From Neorhizobium galegae (GTDB lineage: Bacteria; Pseudomonadota; Alphaproteobacteria; Rhizobiales; Rhizobiaceae), in contig NZ_CP090095.1 in the NCBI RefSeq assembly GCF_021391675.1, positions 3,911,501 to 3,975,500 on the forward strand: a stretch of DNA of 64,000 nt, written 5' to 3'. The notes beneath the pieces were generated by a model. The model did no database searches, had not been told where the DNA came from, and worked only from the letters and a program-made list of their open reading frames with translations. This document shows, in pieces, positions 49,597 to 59,307 of this stretch (position 1 is its first letter; every line of letters starts with the position of its first letter). Both the position numbers and the translations under genes were made by a program.

Positions 49597-52458
49597 TCAG
49601 CTCCCCTCGGCAAGCGACAGCACACGCCGCGCCTCCACGAGATCAGCCGTGCTGAAGCCTTCCGTGAACCGGCGATAAACGGCCATGAGCAGCGCCCGGC
49701 CGATCGGGGAGTTGCCGCGCATCTCATGAACCTTCATCAGGCTGAGGGTGGTGCGCAGTTCCATGGCGAGCGCTCCCTGCCGTTCGGCCCACTCGAGCGA
49801 ACGCATATAGTGCGTCTGCGCCGCATCGAGGTCATTGGGGTCGAGGGCCAGAAGGTAATCCCCTCTCAACCGCAGCAGCAGCGGCATATTGACGGTTTCG
49901 CCGTAGAGATCGACCAGGGCCATGGCGTCGTCGATCGCACGGATCGCATCCTGAAGGCGCCCGCCGGCAGCAAGTGCCTCGGCGAGATGGCCAAGAAAAA
50001 TGATGTGCAGAAGCCGGTTGTTGATCCCGATCATGCCGTCGATGCTGCTTTGAAGCAGATGGAGCCCCGTCTTGTGATCCCCACGCCGGGTGGCGATGAC
50101 GCCTTGCCAGGCCGATCCGGCCAGACGGGACGGCGCAAGCGCGCCACGGTTGGCGGTTTCCACCAATTCGGCGATGCGCTGCTCCGCCAGGTCCAGGTCC
50201 CCGGTCCAGAGCGGGATCGGTGCCATCCAGGTGAGAGCTATGCAATGCGAAACCGGATGATCAAGCGTAGCGGATTCGGCCAGATTGCGGCCGGATGTCA
50301 GAAGCGCCTGGTCGGCGAAACCCCGGAACCACTGGCTTCTTGCCAGAGCATTGTAGGCGTTGACGCGCGGATCGACACCCGTCTCGCCGACCCGACGCTT
50401 GACGGGAAGGATGGTGAGCGCGCGACTGAGGGTTTCGGTCGCGGCGGCGTGTTCGCCCGAGAAATACTGGCACAGCCCCATCATCCAGCTGTTTTGCGAC
50501 CGGCTTTGCTCGGCAAACGTCTGGATCTGCGATCGCTCGGCCACCTCGCGCATGCCGCGAAAATTGCCTTCGCGCAGATGGCAGACATAAAGCCCCCTGA
50601 GAAGGCGGGCCCAGCGGCTGTAATCGTCCCTGTTCTCCAGCAGCGCGATCGCCCGGTTCAGGCTGCTGCGGACGACGTCGTTACCGCCGCGGGTGAACAG
50701 AATGGGCATTGCGAAATTGCTCAGCAGCTCCACTTCCTGGTGAGAGCCGCGCTCATCGTCCGTCAGGATCGCCAGCGCCTTTTCCGACCAATCCGCGCAT
50801 TCGGTCAAAAGGGATCTCTCCAGGAAGAATGCACCGGCATCGGTGGCGAGCGAAACGGCAACCCGTCGATCGTCGTTTCCGGAAAAGCACCAGACGAGAG
50901 CGGCGCGAACATCCGCGACGGTGATATGCAAGCCGGAAGACAGATTGGCGCCGGCTTGAAGCCGCTCGGCGCCCAGCGCGCCGCAGACATGCAGGGCATG
51001 CCGCCTGGCGGCCGCATTCCGCTCGTCGACCTCCCCGAGCCGATCGACGGCATAGGCCCGCATGCTGTCCAGAAGACGATAATGGACGGAATCCCTCGTG
51101 ACCTTCACGACGATCAGCGACTTGTCGACCAAGCTCTCGACGGCATCGCCGAGGTCGCATTGTTCACCGGTGCCCAGCACCGCTGCCAGTCCTTCGAGCG
51201 AAAAGACATCCGGAAATATTCCACAATGGCGCAAGATTTTCTGTTCCTGCTCCGCCAGAAGGGTATAGCTCCAGTCGATCGTGGCGCGCAGGGTCTGCTG
51301 GCGCGGAAGTGCGGTACGCCGTCCAAGTGTCAGCAGCTTGAAACGATCATCGAGGCGCGCTGCGAGGCCCTCTATGCCATAGGTGCCGGCCCGGCCTGCG
51401 GCGAGCTCGATTGCCAGAGCGACGCCGTCGAGCCGTCGGCAGATTTCCGCGATTCTGAAAACGGATTCAGGCGTGACTTCGAGCCCTCCGCCTAGGCGCT
51501 CGACAAAGAGCTCCACGGCGGAATAGGCCTGGATGTCGGCGGCGGTAAGCCGGTCGTCCTCCGGTGGGACCGCCAGAGGCTCCAGTCGATGGATGTTTTC
51601 GCCGACCACCCGCAACGGCTCCCGGCTCGTCGCCAGAACATAGACGTTGCTTTTTGCCAGGTAGATTCGCTCGACCAATGAGGCAACAGCTTCGGCAAGA
51701 TGTTCGCATCCGTCGAAGATGAGGAGCAGGGTTCGGCCCTTCAGAAACTCCAGGATGCTTTCGCTTTCGTCATGGGTGCGGATTGCCAGGCCAAGTGCTG
51801 CCGCGACGCTGTTCGGTACCTGGGCTGGATCGAGGATCGGCGCCAGGTCGATCAGTATCGCTTGCCCGTTCACGTTCGAGAGGAGCTGGTCGGCAACCGA
51901 CAGCGCTACCGTTGTCTTGCCGATACCACCCGGTCCCACCACAGTCAGGAAGCGCCGGTTGGTCAGCTTGGCCGCGAGGGACTGGATCACGTCGTCCCGG
52001 CCGATAACCCGCGAAATGCGTCGCGGCAGGCTGAGTGGTTGTGGCTCCTCGCCCATGAGGTCGGCGGTGGAGGAGGCAGCAGCCTGCGCAAACGCCGACC
52101 CAGGCGAGGTCGGCCGCGTCTGAGGCGTCGCCAACAATGCACGGAACATGTATCCGCGGCCGGGGATGTTGACGATGTAGCGTTTGCCTTCGCCCTCTCC
52201 CAGCGCACGGCGCAGATGGGTCAGATTGACGCGAAGGTTGGCTTCATCGACGAAGATATTCCGCCAGACGATGGAGATGAGCTCTTGCGTGCTCAAGACC
52301 TCTCCTGGCCGGGCGACCAGGGCGCATAGCAGGTCGAAGGCCCGGCTTCCGATCGAGACGGGCTTGCCGTCCTTCAACAACTGGCGCTGGGTGGGAAACA
52401 GGCTGAAACCATCGAAGGACACAGCGTCGGCCGCGTTTCTCGCGCTATGCTCCATCAT
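49597..52458 (-). CDS. winged-helix STAND-type regulator, paralogue S5
   Basis: A 953-residue member of the same family: winged helix (TQELISIVWRNIFVDEANLRVNLTHLRR), Walker A GPGGIGKT (175-182), LLIFDGCEH with Gly in place of Asn, TSREPL, VALAIELAA and a helical-repeat tail. Unlike the others it has no AraC gene directly upstream; instead a broken GMC oxidoreductase gene on the same strand ends 53 bp before it. It lies 11 kb from the other four paralogues. Confidence 0.9.
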   Translation of the reverse strand: MMEHSARNAADAVSFDGFSLFPTQRQLLKDGKPVSIGSRAFDLLCALVARPGEVLSTQELISIVWRNIFVDEANLRVNLTHLRRALGEGEGKRYIVNIPGRGYMFRALLATPQTRPTSPGSAFAQAAASSTADLMGEEPQPLSLPRRISRVIGRDDVIQSLAAKLTNRRFLTVVGPGGIGKTTVALSVADQLLSNVNGQAILIDLAPILDPAQVPNSVAAALGLAIRTHDESESILEFLKGRTLLLIFDGCEHLAEAVASLVERIYLAKSNVYVLATSREPLRVVGENIHRLEPLAVPPEDDRLTAADIQAYSAVELFVERLGGGLEVTPESVFRIAEICRRLDGVALAIELAAGRAGTYGIEGLAARLDDRFKLLTLGRRTALPRQQTLRATIDWSYTLLAEQEQKILRHCGIFPDVFSLEGLAAVLGTGEQCDLGDAVESLVDKSLIVVKVTRDSVHYRLLDSMRAYAVDRLGEVDERNAAARRHALHVCGALGAERLQAGANLSSGLHITVADVRAALVWCFSGNDDRRVAVSLATDAGAFFLERSLLTECADWSEKALAILTDDERGSHQEVELLSNFAMPILFTRGGNDVVRSSLNRAIALLENRDDYSRWARLLRGLYVCHLREGNFRGMREVAERSQIQTFAEQSRSQNSWMMGLCQYFSGEHAAATETLSRALTILPVKRRVGETGVDPRVNAYNALARSQWFRGFADQALLTSGRNLAESATLDHPVSHCIALTWMAPIPLWTGDLDLAEQRIAELVETANRGALAPSRLAGSAWQGVIATRRGDHKTGLHLLQSSIDGMIGINNRLLHIIFLGHLAEALAAGGRLQDAIRAIDDAMALVDLYGETVNMPLLLRLRGDYLLALDPNDLDAAQTHYMRSLEWAERQGALAMELRTTLSLMKVHEMRGNSPIGRALLMAVYRRFTEGFSTADLVEARRVLSLAEGS

Positions 52459-52510
52459 TGCCAGGGGCCATATGTGAGCACCGCTCCGCTTGCGGCCTCC
52501 CGCTTTACGG

Positions 52511-54102
52511 CTACCGCCAGTCTTGCAAAATCATTCGAGCGCATTTCCAGCCAATTAAGATCGAAGCGGCATTGGTGTTGGTCGTTGTGATCGACGGCAT
52601 TATCGAGGCGTCAGCGACCCGAAGGCCCTCGACACCGTATACTCTCAGCTGCGGATCCACCACCGCAGTCTCATCGACACCCATCCGGCAGGTCGAAACC
52701 GGATGGAAAAAGGTGCTGACGGACTTGGCCAGAAACTGCCGCCATTCCGCATCGGTCAGTTTTCCGCCGCCTGGAAGAACTTCCTCCTTGCGGAATTCGT
52801 CATAGGCGCGGTCGGCGCCGATATCGCGGCAGAGTTCGGTCGCGAGCCGGAAGGAATGCCAATCCCGCTCATCGCCGAAATAGTTCGGATCGATGCGGGG
52901 GGAACGGTCGGGTCGGACGAAACCAGTTTCAGTTCGCCCCGGGAATGCGGCCGGGGAACACCGGACAGGATGGCATAACCCTCTCCCGGAGGAAGAGTGA
53001 AGCCGGACGAGGCAAACGGTATCGATACATACAATGCGACCATATCGGGCGCCGGCAGATCCCCTTGCGACTTCTCCCACATATAGACCTCGGAATAATT
53101 GTAGTGCGATTGGGGAACCGGACCCTTGGCCTGGTAGTTGCAGCCAGCTCCCAGCGGGTGGTCCTGCAGTCCCTTGCCCACCGGCAGATCCGCCTTCGGC
53201 GAGATGCCGATGGACGCAAGATCTTCCGCCGGGCCGATTCCGGATTGCATCAGAATGCGCGGACTGTCGATCGCACCCGCCGAGAGGATGACTTCGCTGC
53301 TTGCGAACGCGGATACCAGAACATCCCCATGCAGATACCGGACGCCTTTGCAGTAGTTGCCGTCGAGAATGAGCGAAACGACCGGCGCGTCCGTCAGGAT
53401 GACGAGGTTCTCACGCGTCATGGCCGGCTTCAAAATAGCGACGGCGGCTGACTGGCGCCTTGAATCCTTGACGGTCAGATTCATCCAGGTTTGCCCCTCC
53501 AGCCGCTCGCCGTTGCAATCGGGGTTCTCGCGAAAGCCGAGGTTCGAGCATGCCTGCATGAAGGCGACGGCGCCCGGATGCCGCATCGCCGGAGAGGGTT
53601 GAGAAATGTGAAGCGGGCCGCCTATGCCGCGGTAACGGCTTTCGCCGCCTTCATAGTCCTCGATCTCCTTGAACAGAGGTAGGACATCATCATAGCCCCA
53701 GCCCGGATTGCCTTGCTCTACCCAGGAATCGTAGTCGCTGCGGTGACCGCGGGCGTAGATCATCGCGTTGATACTGGACGAGCCTCCCAGAACATGACCG
53801 CGCGGCCAGACATGTGCCCGGCCATCCACCTTGTGCTGTTCCATGGTCGTGAAGAATTTCGTGGCGCGTGTATTATGGGAATTCAGCCATAGGTTGGGAG
53901 TGTGAATCTCCGGAATGTCGTCGCCGCCACCCGCCTCAAGCAGGAGCACGCGCGCATTGGACTCCAACGCCAGACGTGCAGCGCAAGCCGAACCCGCGGA
54001 CCCTGCGCCAATGACGATATAGTCGAAGGTTTCTAAAGAACCCTCGGCGAAGGGCGATGGTGAAGTATAGGCGTGTTTCGTAGAATTTCCCGAATCCGAC
54101 AT
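52511..54102 (-). pseudogene. GMC-family FAD oxidoreductase, frameshifted
   Basis: A glucose-methanol-choline oxidoreductase of ~530 residues in two frames. The first carries the FAD-binding DYIVIGAGSAGSACA, the GMC signatures (GHVLGGSSSINAMIY; GAIDSPRILMQSGIGP) and runs to …LVSSDPTVPP. The C-terminal half (RIDPNYFGDERDWHSF, catalytic His in FHPVSTCRMG, Asn in TTTNTNAAS) continues in another frame. The switch falls at a run of six G at 52897-52902, and one more G would restore the frame. It is either a recent mutation, a slippage-prone tract or a base-call error. The start is approximate. Confidence 0.85.
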
Positions 54103-54330
54103 GATGGCCAAGGCTTTCCACAATGTTTAGTTGAATTACTTTCTCAGCTAAGATGTCACGCTTCACGGTGCTAATCGAGTTAAAGGGTGTAAATCGACTA
54201 AAGAGGCTTCAGCGGTTTAAACAGTGCTGTCGGTTTCCCGAACCGCCGAAATGCAGATGCTCATACCATCCACGTGGAATAGGGGGAGGCAGAGCGACTG
54301 CACGCCTTGAAGGACTCGAGTGATCTGATC

Positions 54331-54627
54331 TGAGCTGGCCCCTTCAAACTGGACCTATCTTGGTTAAAGTTTTCCGATGCATTTTCCTGGCTGCGAAAGG
54401 AACGGAAGATGATGAAGGCATCGCAGTTTTCGGACGCTCAGAAGGTGTTCATTCTGAAGCAGGATGATGAAGGAGTGCCGGTGGCGGAGATTTGACGGAA
54501 GGCAGGGATGAGCCAGGCAACCTACTTCAATTGGAAGAGAAGATACGCCGATGTGTTGCCGTTGGAGATGAAGAAGCTAAAACAGCTCGGGAATGAAAAT
54601 GCTCGGCTGACCGCCTCGCTTGTATAA
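54331..54627 (+). mobile_element. IS3-family remnant (left end and partial orfA)
   Basis: TGAGCTGGCCCCTTCAAACT near 54331 looks like an IS3-family terminal repeat. From ATG 54409/54412 the frame encodes KASQFSDAQKVFILKQ and ATYFNWKRRYADV, a typical IS3 orfA helix-turn-helix. It is interrupted by TGA at 54493-54495 where related proteins have Cys, and it stops at about 54627. OrfB and the right end are absent. The following sequence to 54870 is unassigned. Confidence 0.7.
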
Positions 54628-54870
54628 GGGAGTGCATGTAATCGCTCAGTCGAAGCAGGTCGTCAGCCTTCAGCAAGGGCGAGAGGCGAAGCTGGCAGAA
54701 GGCATCGATCTTGCGCTGAAAGCGCTCTCGCAGAAAATTCGTTCATTTCCATTCACATAGCTGTTGTTGTGGTTCCCGCGGATGCGGGGCACGCGGGCTA
54801 TGTGATGGCGATTAATCCCCGGTAACTGACCGCGCGTCAAAGCGGCGGATTCTGAAAAAATCGATTCCTC

Positions 54871-54932
54871 TGCAAACGGCGTTTCAGGAAGTAACGGGGG
54901 GACAAAGTCCCCTTAGGAGAACGCCGTTTGCA
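54871..54932. repeat. nested inverted repeats (cruciform-like)
   Basis: An outer perfect 13-bp inverted repeat (TGCAAACGGCGTT at 54871-54883, complement at 54920-54932) encloses an inner perfect hairpin GGGGAC-AAA-GTCCCC (54898-54912). It lies between the IS remnant and the next accessory block, 35 bp from the 3' end of the small gene at 54967. It is not followed by a U-tract on either strand. Confidence 0.75.
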
Positions 54933-54966
54933 AAAGCAGTCATCAAATTAGGCGGCCTAGAGATCG

Positions 54967-55278
54967 TCAGGCTCGCAGGTGAACCTTGCGGCGAAAGGGC
55001 CGGTCATCGCGGGCGTAGCGATCGACGATGCCGTCGAAGACGTCGTAGGACGCCCGCCTGTCGAAACCCTGGTCGCCCAGCACGGCGACAGCCGCGTCGG
55101 AAAGCTGGTCGATCCGGTCGGCCCGCCCCTCGTTGAGATAGCTGGTGATCGCCCAGAATAGCAGGGCCCGCGCGACGTCGTCGCGATCCGGGCGCCGCTC
55201 CTTTCTATGCCGGTCCCGAAGCTGCTGCTGCCGCTTCTTCTGCCTTGCCTTCCGCTCGTCGTCAGTCTGTCGTGCCAT
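54967..55278 (-). CDS. small charged hypothetical protein
   Basis: A 103-residue protein with a very basic/charged N-terminal third (DDERKARQKKRQQQLRDRHRKERRPDRDD), probably a long helix, followed by a helical domain (ARALLFWAITSYLNEG; AVAVLGDQGFDRRASYDVFDGIVDRY). ATG 55278 has GGGGGAA upstream. It is on the same strand as the DUF429/AAA block but 410 bp away from it. I know no family. Confidence 0.6.
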   Translation of the reverse strand: MARQTDDERKARQKKRQQQLRDRHRKERRPDRDDVARALLFWAITSYLNEGRADRIDQLSDAAVAVLGDQGFDRRASYDVFDGIVDRYARDDRPFRRKVHLRA

Positions 55279-55688
55279 GTCTTCCCCCCTTTTTGTTGGA
55301 TGGCACTCCCATGGTCAGAGGACCGGCGGACCGGCGCAACCCGTTTGTCGCGGCAACGGAATCATTGTGTTTTGAATCGGAATTCCGGAGCATTGAATCG
55401 AATGAGCGCAATTTGACTCGCGTTGAGCGCACGTCGAAACGACTTACCGGCAAACCATCGGACCGAGGCTCAGCGAGCATGTGGCATGTGGAGACGTCGG
55501 CAACCTCCCTCGAAAATCCGTGAATCGGCAAATTACGATTTGGAATCGTTGGCCGGGACTATCGAAACGGCAGTCGAAGTTTTGGAATCGTTCGCTCATA
55601 GGTCTGAATCGAATGAGCGCAATTTGTTTCAGGTTACCGGCAATTGATATCACGTCGTTTCAGTCTGCGCGGAGCCGATCCGCTGACC
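55279..55688. other. intergenic region with a 22-bp direct repeat
   Basis: No gene was found in this 410 bp. Identical 22-bp sequences occur at 55394-55415 and 55605-55626 (beginning TGAATCGAATGAGCG), and degenerate copies of the TTGAATCG/TTGGAATCG piece occur at five or more places between 55370 and 55626. Confidence 0.65.
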
Positions 55689-56618
55689 TCATGGCCGCTG
55701 GCCGAGTATCCAACCTTCCCAGGTCGCGACGTCATCGTCGTCTGGCACTCCTTCAGTGCGGCGCCGCTCGACGACGTCGATCATTCCGAGCAGACCAACG
55801 ACTGCATCGAACCGATCCTCACCGGTCTTGTCTATCCCAAACCCATCAGTGATCGCAGCCTCCAGCGCCGCTCCGCCGATGTGGGGGCGGTCGGCCAACC
55901 ATCGAAGAAGATGAGCTCCTGCAAAGCGGCGGCCCGACTGCTGGCGCTTGCTCCACATGGGGCGCCGCGGAATGCCAAGTTGGCCGTAGACATCTCCTGG
56001 ATATGTTTCAGCAACAACAGTTGCTCCGGGCTTTGTGAGTTCAGCAAGGCTTCCGTCGAAAGGCCATAGAGCTAGCTCCGAAGCGTTCGGGATAATGATC
56101 TCTCGCCATCCGGCAATGGCCGCCTTACCCACCTGATTGCCGCCTAGCGTCCAAAACAGCATGCAGGCATCGCCACGGTCCGCCGTTGCGCGCTCGCAAC
56201 GGCGCAGAAGCTCACGGCCGCTCCCGGCTCCCAAGGCATCGAACAGGTGTCGACGCTGTGTCCCGCCGGGCCGCATGGGATAGAAGGGACGATCGATGGC
56301 GATGTCGTTGCGATGTTCCGCGACGTCGAACCACCGCTCAAATCGCCCGGCGCCAAACGCTCTCAAGGCAGAGCGGAAGTTGGCGAGACCCAATGCTTTT
56401 CCATAAGCGGCAGGCAGGCCTATCGGGAAATCGAACCCCATCAGCAGCGCGGCGTCAGTTTCGGCACGGCTTCGAAGCCGAGGGATGAGGTCCTTCGTTT
56501 CGCCGACAGGCTCTGGCGCCGACAAGATCCATTTCGTCCCTTGGCGCACGGCGACGCACATCCACCGTTTTTTCCGGTCGATGCTCCAGTCGCAGTGAGC
56601 AATGACCGCCACAGACAT
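55689..56618 (-). CDS. DUF429-like protein (predicted RNase H-fold nuclease)
   Basis: A 309-residue protein with motifs of DUF429: an N-terminal HCDWSIDRKKRW strand with acidic residue, GFDFPIGLP, AETYPGDVY, and the C-terminal DKTGEDRFDAVVGLLGMIDV followed by EGWILGQ. The spaced acidic residues fit an RNase H-like metal site, as predicted for this family. ATG 56618 is preferred over an upstream start at 56639. It lies 26 bp downstream of the FtsH-like peptidase gene and is probably in the same transcript. Confidence 0.8.
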   Translation of the reverse strand: MSVAVIAHCDWSIDRKKRWMCVAVRQGTKWILSAPEPVGETKDLIPRLRSRAETDAALLMGFDFPIGLPAAYGKALGLANFRSALRAFGAGRFERWFDVAEHRNDIAIDRPFYPMRPGGTQRRHLFDALGAGSGRELLRRCERATADRGDACMLFWTLGGNQVGKAAIAGWREIIIPNASELALWPFDGSLAELTKPGATVVAETYPGDVYGQLGIPRRPMWSKRQQSGRRFAGAHLLRWLADRPHIGGAALEAAITDGFGIDKTGEDRFDAVVGLLGMIDVVERRRTEGVPDDDDVATWEGWILGQRP

Positions 56619-56644
56619 CCTGACCTCCCATGTCCCCACAAGGA

Positions 56645-57460
56645 CTAGGAGGTGGGAGCTAGGATGTCCATCACCGCATCGCCATCGAGCGCCTGGGCGT
56701 CGAAGAGCGCCCGGACCAGCCGGTCGAACGCCGCTCGGTGTTCGAAAATCACCTCGGTGGCCCTGGCTTGGGCAAACTCCAGACGCTGGTGAACCCGCTT
56801 AGCAAGATCGTCGTCTCGACTGAGGATCGCGGTCGGATCCTTGTGTTCGAGATAAAGCAGCGGATAGCGCGCGCCGAAGCCAAGCACTTGTTCCATATCG
56901 AGGGCGATCCGCGTGGCGCGGGCGAGATCGCTCTGCTCTGCGCCGCCGGAGCCTGCGGATACGGTCTTCAGCACGATGAGTTCCGCTGCACGTCCGGCCA
57001 TGAGCATGGCAAGCAGCCGCCCATACCATTCCACGGTATCGGGTGTGCCAGTCGCGAACGTCACTGCATTGTGGCCGCCGTCCTTGGTATCGATCGTCAG
57101 ACCCTTGATGGAGCCAAGACGCAAAGCGTGATGGACGACGGCATGGCCGGATTCATGGATCGCATAGCGCCAACGGACGTCGTAGGGAACAGCCGGCCGA
57201 TGACCGCGAATGCCTGCTTCGATGTCGGCATAGGTCAGACGCCGCTGTTCACGGCGCGCCTTCAGCCTTGCCTCTCGTACGACCCGTTCGATGTCGGCAC
57301 CCGTCAGACCCATGGCCCGCGTCGCTAGACGTCGGAGCGCGTGAGCAATTGCTCCTTCCTGCTCGTGCACGTCCGGCTCCTCGCCATCGCGCTGATCGTC
57401 ATCGTCAAGAACAATCTCCAGCTCGTCTGTGGGGCCACCAATCTGGGTAAACCTCGTCAT
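56645..57460 (-). CDS. FtsH-type peptidase (M41-like), stand-alone
   Basis: A 271-residue protein corresponding to the C-terminal protease half of FtsH. The zinc motif IHESGHAVVHH is at 101-111 (His102, Glu103, His106), and the third-ligand Asp is in GGAEQSDLARATRIA near residue 185. The lid-helix sequence LTGADIERVVREARLKARR at ~52-70, normally the end of the AAA domain, is also here. There is no membrane segment. ATG 57460 overlaps the stop of the AAA+ ATPase gene (ATGA), so ATPase and peptidase are made as two coupled chains instead of one. Confidence 0.88.
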   Translation of the reverse strand: MTRFTQIGGPTDELEIVLDDDDQRDGEEPDVHEQEGAIAHALRRLATRAMGLTGADIERVVREARLKARREQRRLTYADIEAGIRGHRPAVPYDVRWRYAIHESGHAVVHHALRLGSIKGLTIDTKDGGHNAVTFATGTPDTVEWYGRLLAMLMAGRAAELIVLKTVSAGSGGAEQSDLARATRIALDMEQVLGFGARYPLLYLEHKDPTAILSRDDDLAKRVHQRLEFAQARATEVIFEHRAAFDRLVRALFDAQALDGDAVMDILAPTS

Positions 57461-59307
57461 GGCTGACCTCCGTCTTGCGTATCCGATTTGGCGACGACGT
57501 CGAGATCGGCACCAAGATGATGTGCGAGAATGCCGGCGAGAGCCGGGATATCGGGGCGCGGGATCTCGATGTGGGTTTCCAGCCTTCCCGACCTGCGGAT
57601 AGCCTCGTCGATTTCGTTCGGCCGGTTGGTCGCACCAACGACGATGACGCCCTCGCTCCTCACCGCACCGTCGAGCAGCTCCAGGAGCTTGTTGACGCAC
57701 GCATTCCAGTAGTCGGCATATTGCCGCGACGTAGAGACGCGCGTTCCGATACCGTCGATCTCGTCGATAAAAAGAATGCACGGCGCCTGTGCTCGTGCTT
57801 CGGCGAAGGTGTTCGCCATCCGGTCAAGCACGGCATTCAGGTATTCGCCCTGCAGCCAGGTCGAAACGGAGGTCACGACCAGCGGGATCCGAAGGCTATT
57901 GCACATGGCGCGCGCAAACGTCGTTTTGCCCGTTCCCGGCGGTCCCGAGAGAAGAAGCTTGGTACTCATGTCGAACCAGGCTAGATCGCCGACGAGATAA
58001 TCAGCCAAATCCGCTTTGAGCCCGAGCACCCAATCTTTCGCCGCGCCGAAGCCCGTCAGCGTCTCCACCAGCAGCGGCGGCGGGCCCTCTCCTGGCGTCT
58101 CACCATCTGCAGGCAGAGGCTGGATCACTTCGGCGCCGGTCGGCTGGGCTTTTGATCTGCGGTTGCCTGCCGACGACGATGCGCTGTCGCCCTTGCCGCT
58201 GCGGTCTTGCGACGACTGCGCTGCCCGTTCGCTGGGGCTCTGGGTAATCAGCCGCCGCGAGGAGGCGGCGCGCCCTTTGTCCTTCTCGTTGTCCCGCTCT
58301 TCGCGGTTATGGACCGCAAGCCCTGCCAGTGCGTCGATACTGGACAGAATCGGTCGACCAGGCCGGATGGCAATAGCGAGATCATCAAGTGTCAGGGCGC
58401 CCGCATCAATCACCGCGATGAGGCCGTCATGGTGTGACACATCATCGCTGCCATAGACTGCTTCCAGCAAGTCGGCGAGGAATGTGACATTGATTCCTCC
58501 GCCGGTCAGCCGAACATCGCTTGTCAGATCGACCTGATCAGGAACGGCGTGGTGGGTTTCAGCCACGGCAAGAACCGGCGAGCCGTGTGCCAAAGCCCAC
58601 AACAACTGAGCGCGCATGGCCGAACGGCTCGGGCGATAAGTCTGAGCGACCGGAATCTGCAGGAATACACGTTTGGCTTGGCCTTCCACATACCTCCAGA
58701 GCTCGTCTACGAAGGTAAAATCAGCGGCCATGCCGACATACGGGCCGAACGGCACGAAGGCAGTTTCTTCGACTAGGTGCGGCAGCGCCCGCTCGAATCC
58801 TTCGACCGTCACCTGCACTGCGAAGACCCCGGCCGGTTGCCGAAGGAATGCGACCAGATCGCGCAGCTCGACGCCGGATTCCTCCATGGCCGACGCGAGC
58901 AACAGGACGGTCGCCATCGTTTTGATGCTAAGTACCTCACCGGCCTCAGCGACAACCCTGACCGCATAGGCGAGTGCACGCTCGTCGCAGCTGCTCCCGG
59001 CCGGCAACCGTCGCCTGAGCTGCGCCGGCCACACAGGCGCGGCCGACAGCAGGTCGGGTCGCCCACTCGCGTCCTGGGGAGCGTCGATCAGGAAGGCAGC
59101 GAGACGATCGCGGATCCACTGCCGGTCTCGCTCCACCTCGCCCGTCAGATGGGAGGGATCGAAGGCCGGAACGTAGCGGCCAACGACGAGGCCGTCGACG
59201 ATGGCGGTGGTCATCGTCAGCAGACCGTTGCGGACAGCCAGCCGCCGGATCTCGCAGCGCTGCAGATGGCGCAGACGCCGAAGGAGGAATGAAGACAGAC
59301 GATCCAT
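57457..59307 (-). CDS. AAA+ ATPase (FtsH/Cdc48-like), partner of split peptidase
   Basis: A 616-residue protein. The N-terminal ~390 residues form a large unrecognised domain, followed by a low-complexity Ser/Arg/Lys linker. The C-terminal AAA module has Walker A SGPPGTGKTTFA (near 454), Walker B ILFIDEIDGIG (near 510), VVGATNRP and an arginine finger in RRSGR. No membrane helix is evident. GGAGG precedes ATG 59307, which overlaps the upstream stop by one base. It presumably unfolds substrates for the adjacent HExxH peptidase. Confidence 0.88.
   Translation of the reverse strand: MDRLSSFLLRRLRHLQRCEIRRLAVRNGLLTMTTAIVDGLVVGRYVPAFDPSHLTGEVERDRQWIRDRLAAFLIDAPQDASGRPDLLSAAPVWPAQLRRRLPAGSSCDERALAYAVRVVAEAGEVLSIKTMATVLLLASAMEESGVELRDLVAFLRQPAGVFAVQVTVEGFERALPHLVEETAFVPFGPYVGMAADFTFVDELWRYVEGQAKRVFLQIPVAQTYRPSRSAMRAQLLWALAHGSPVLAVAETHHAVPDQVDLTSDVRLTGGGINVTFLADLLEAVYGSDDVSHHDGLIAVIDAGALTLDDLAIAIRPGRPILSSIDALAGLAVHNREERDNEKDKGRAASSRRLITQSPSERAAQSSQDRSGKGDSASSSAGNRRSKAQPTGAEVIQPLPADGETPGEGPPPLLVETLTGFGAAKDWVLGLKADLADYLVGDLAWFDMSTKLLLSGPPGTGKTTFARAMCNSLRIPLVVTSVSTWLQGEYLNAVLDRMANTFAEARAQAPCILFIDEIDGIGTRVSTSRQYADYWNACVNKLLELLDGAVRSEGVIVVGATNRPNEIDEAIRRSGRLETHIEIPRPDIPALAGILAHHLGADLDVVAKSDTQDGGQP

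Noticed and set aside
49519..51495. 658-codon open frame on the plus strand
   Set aside because: Antisense shadow of paralogue S5.
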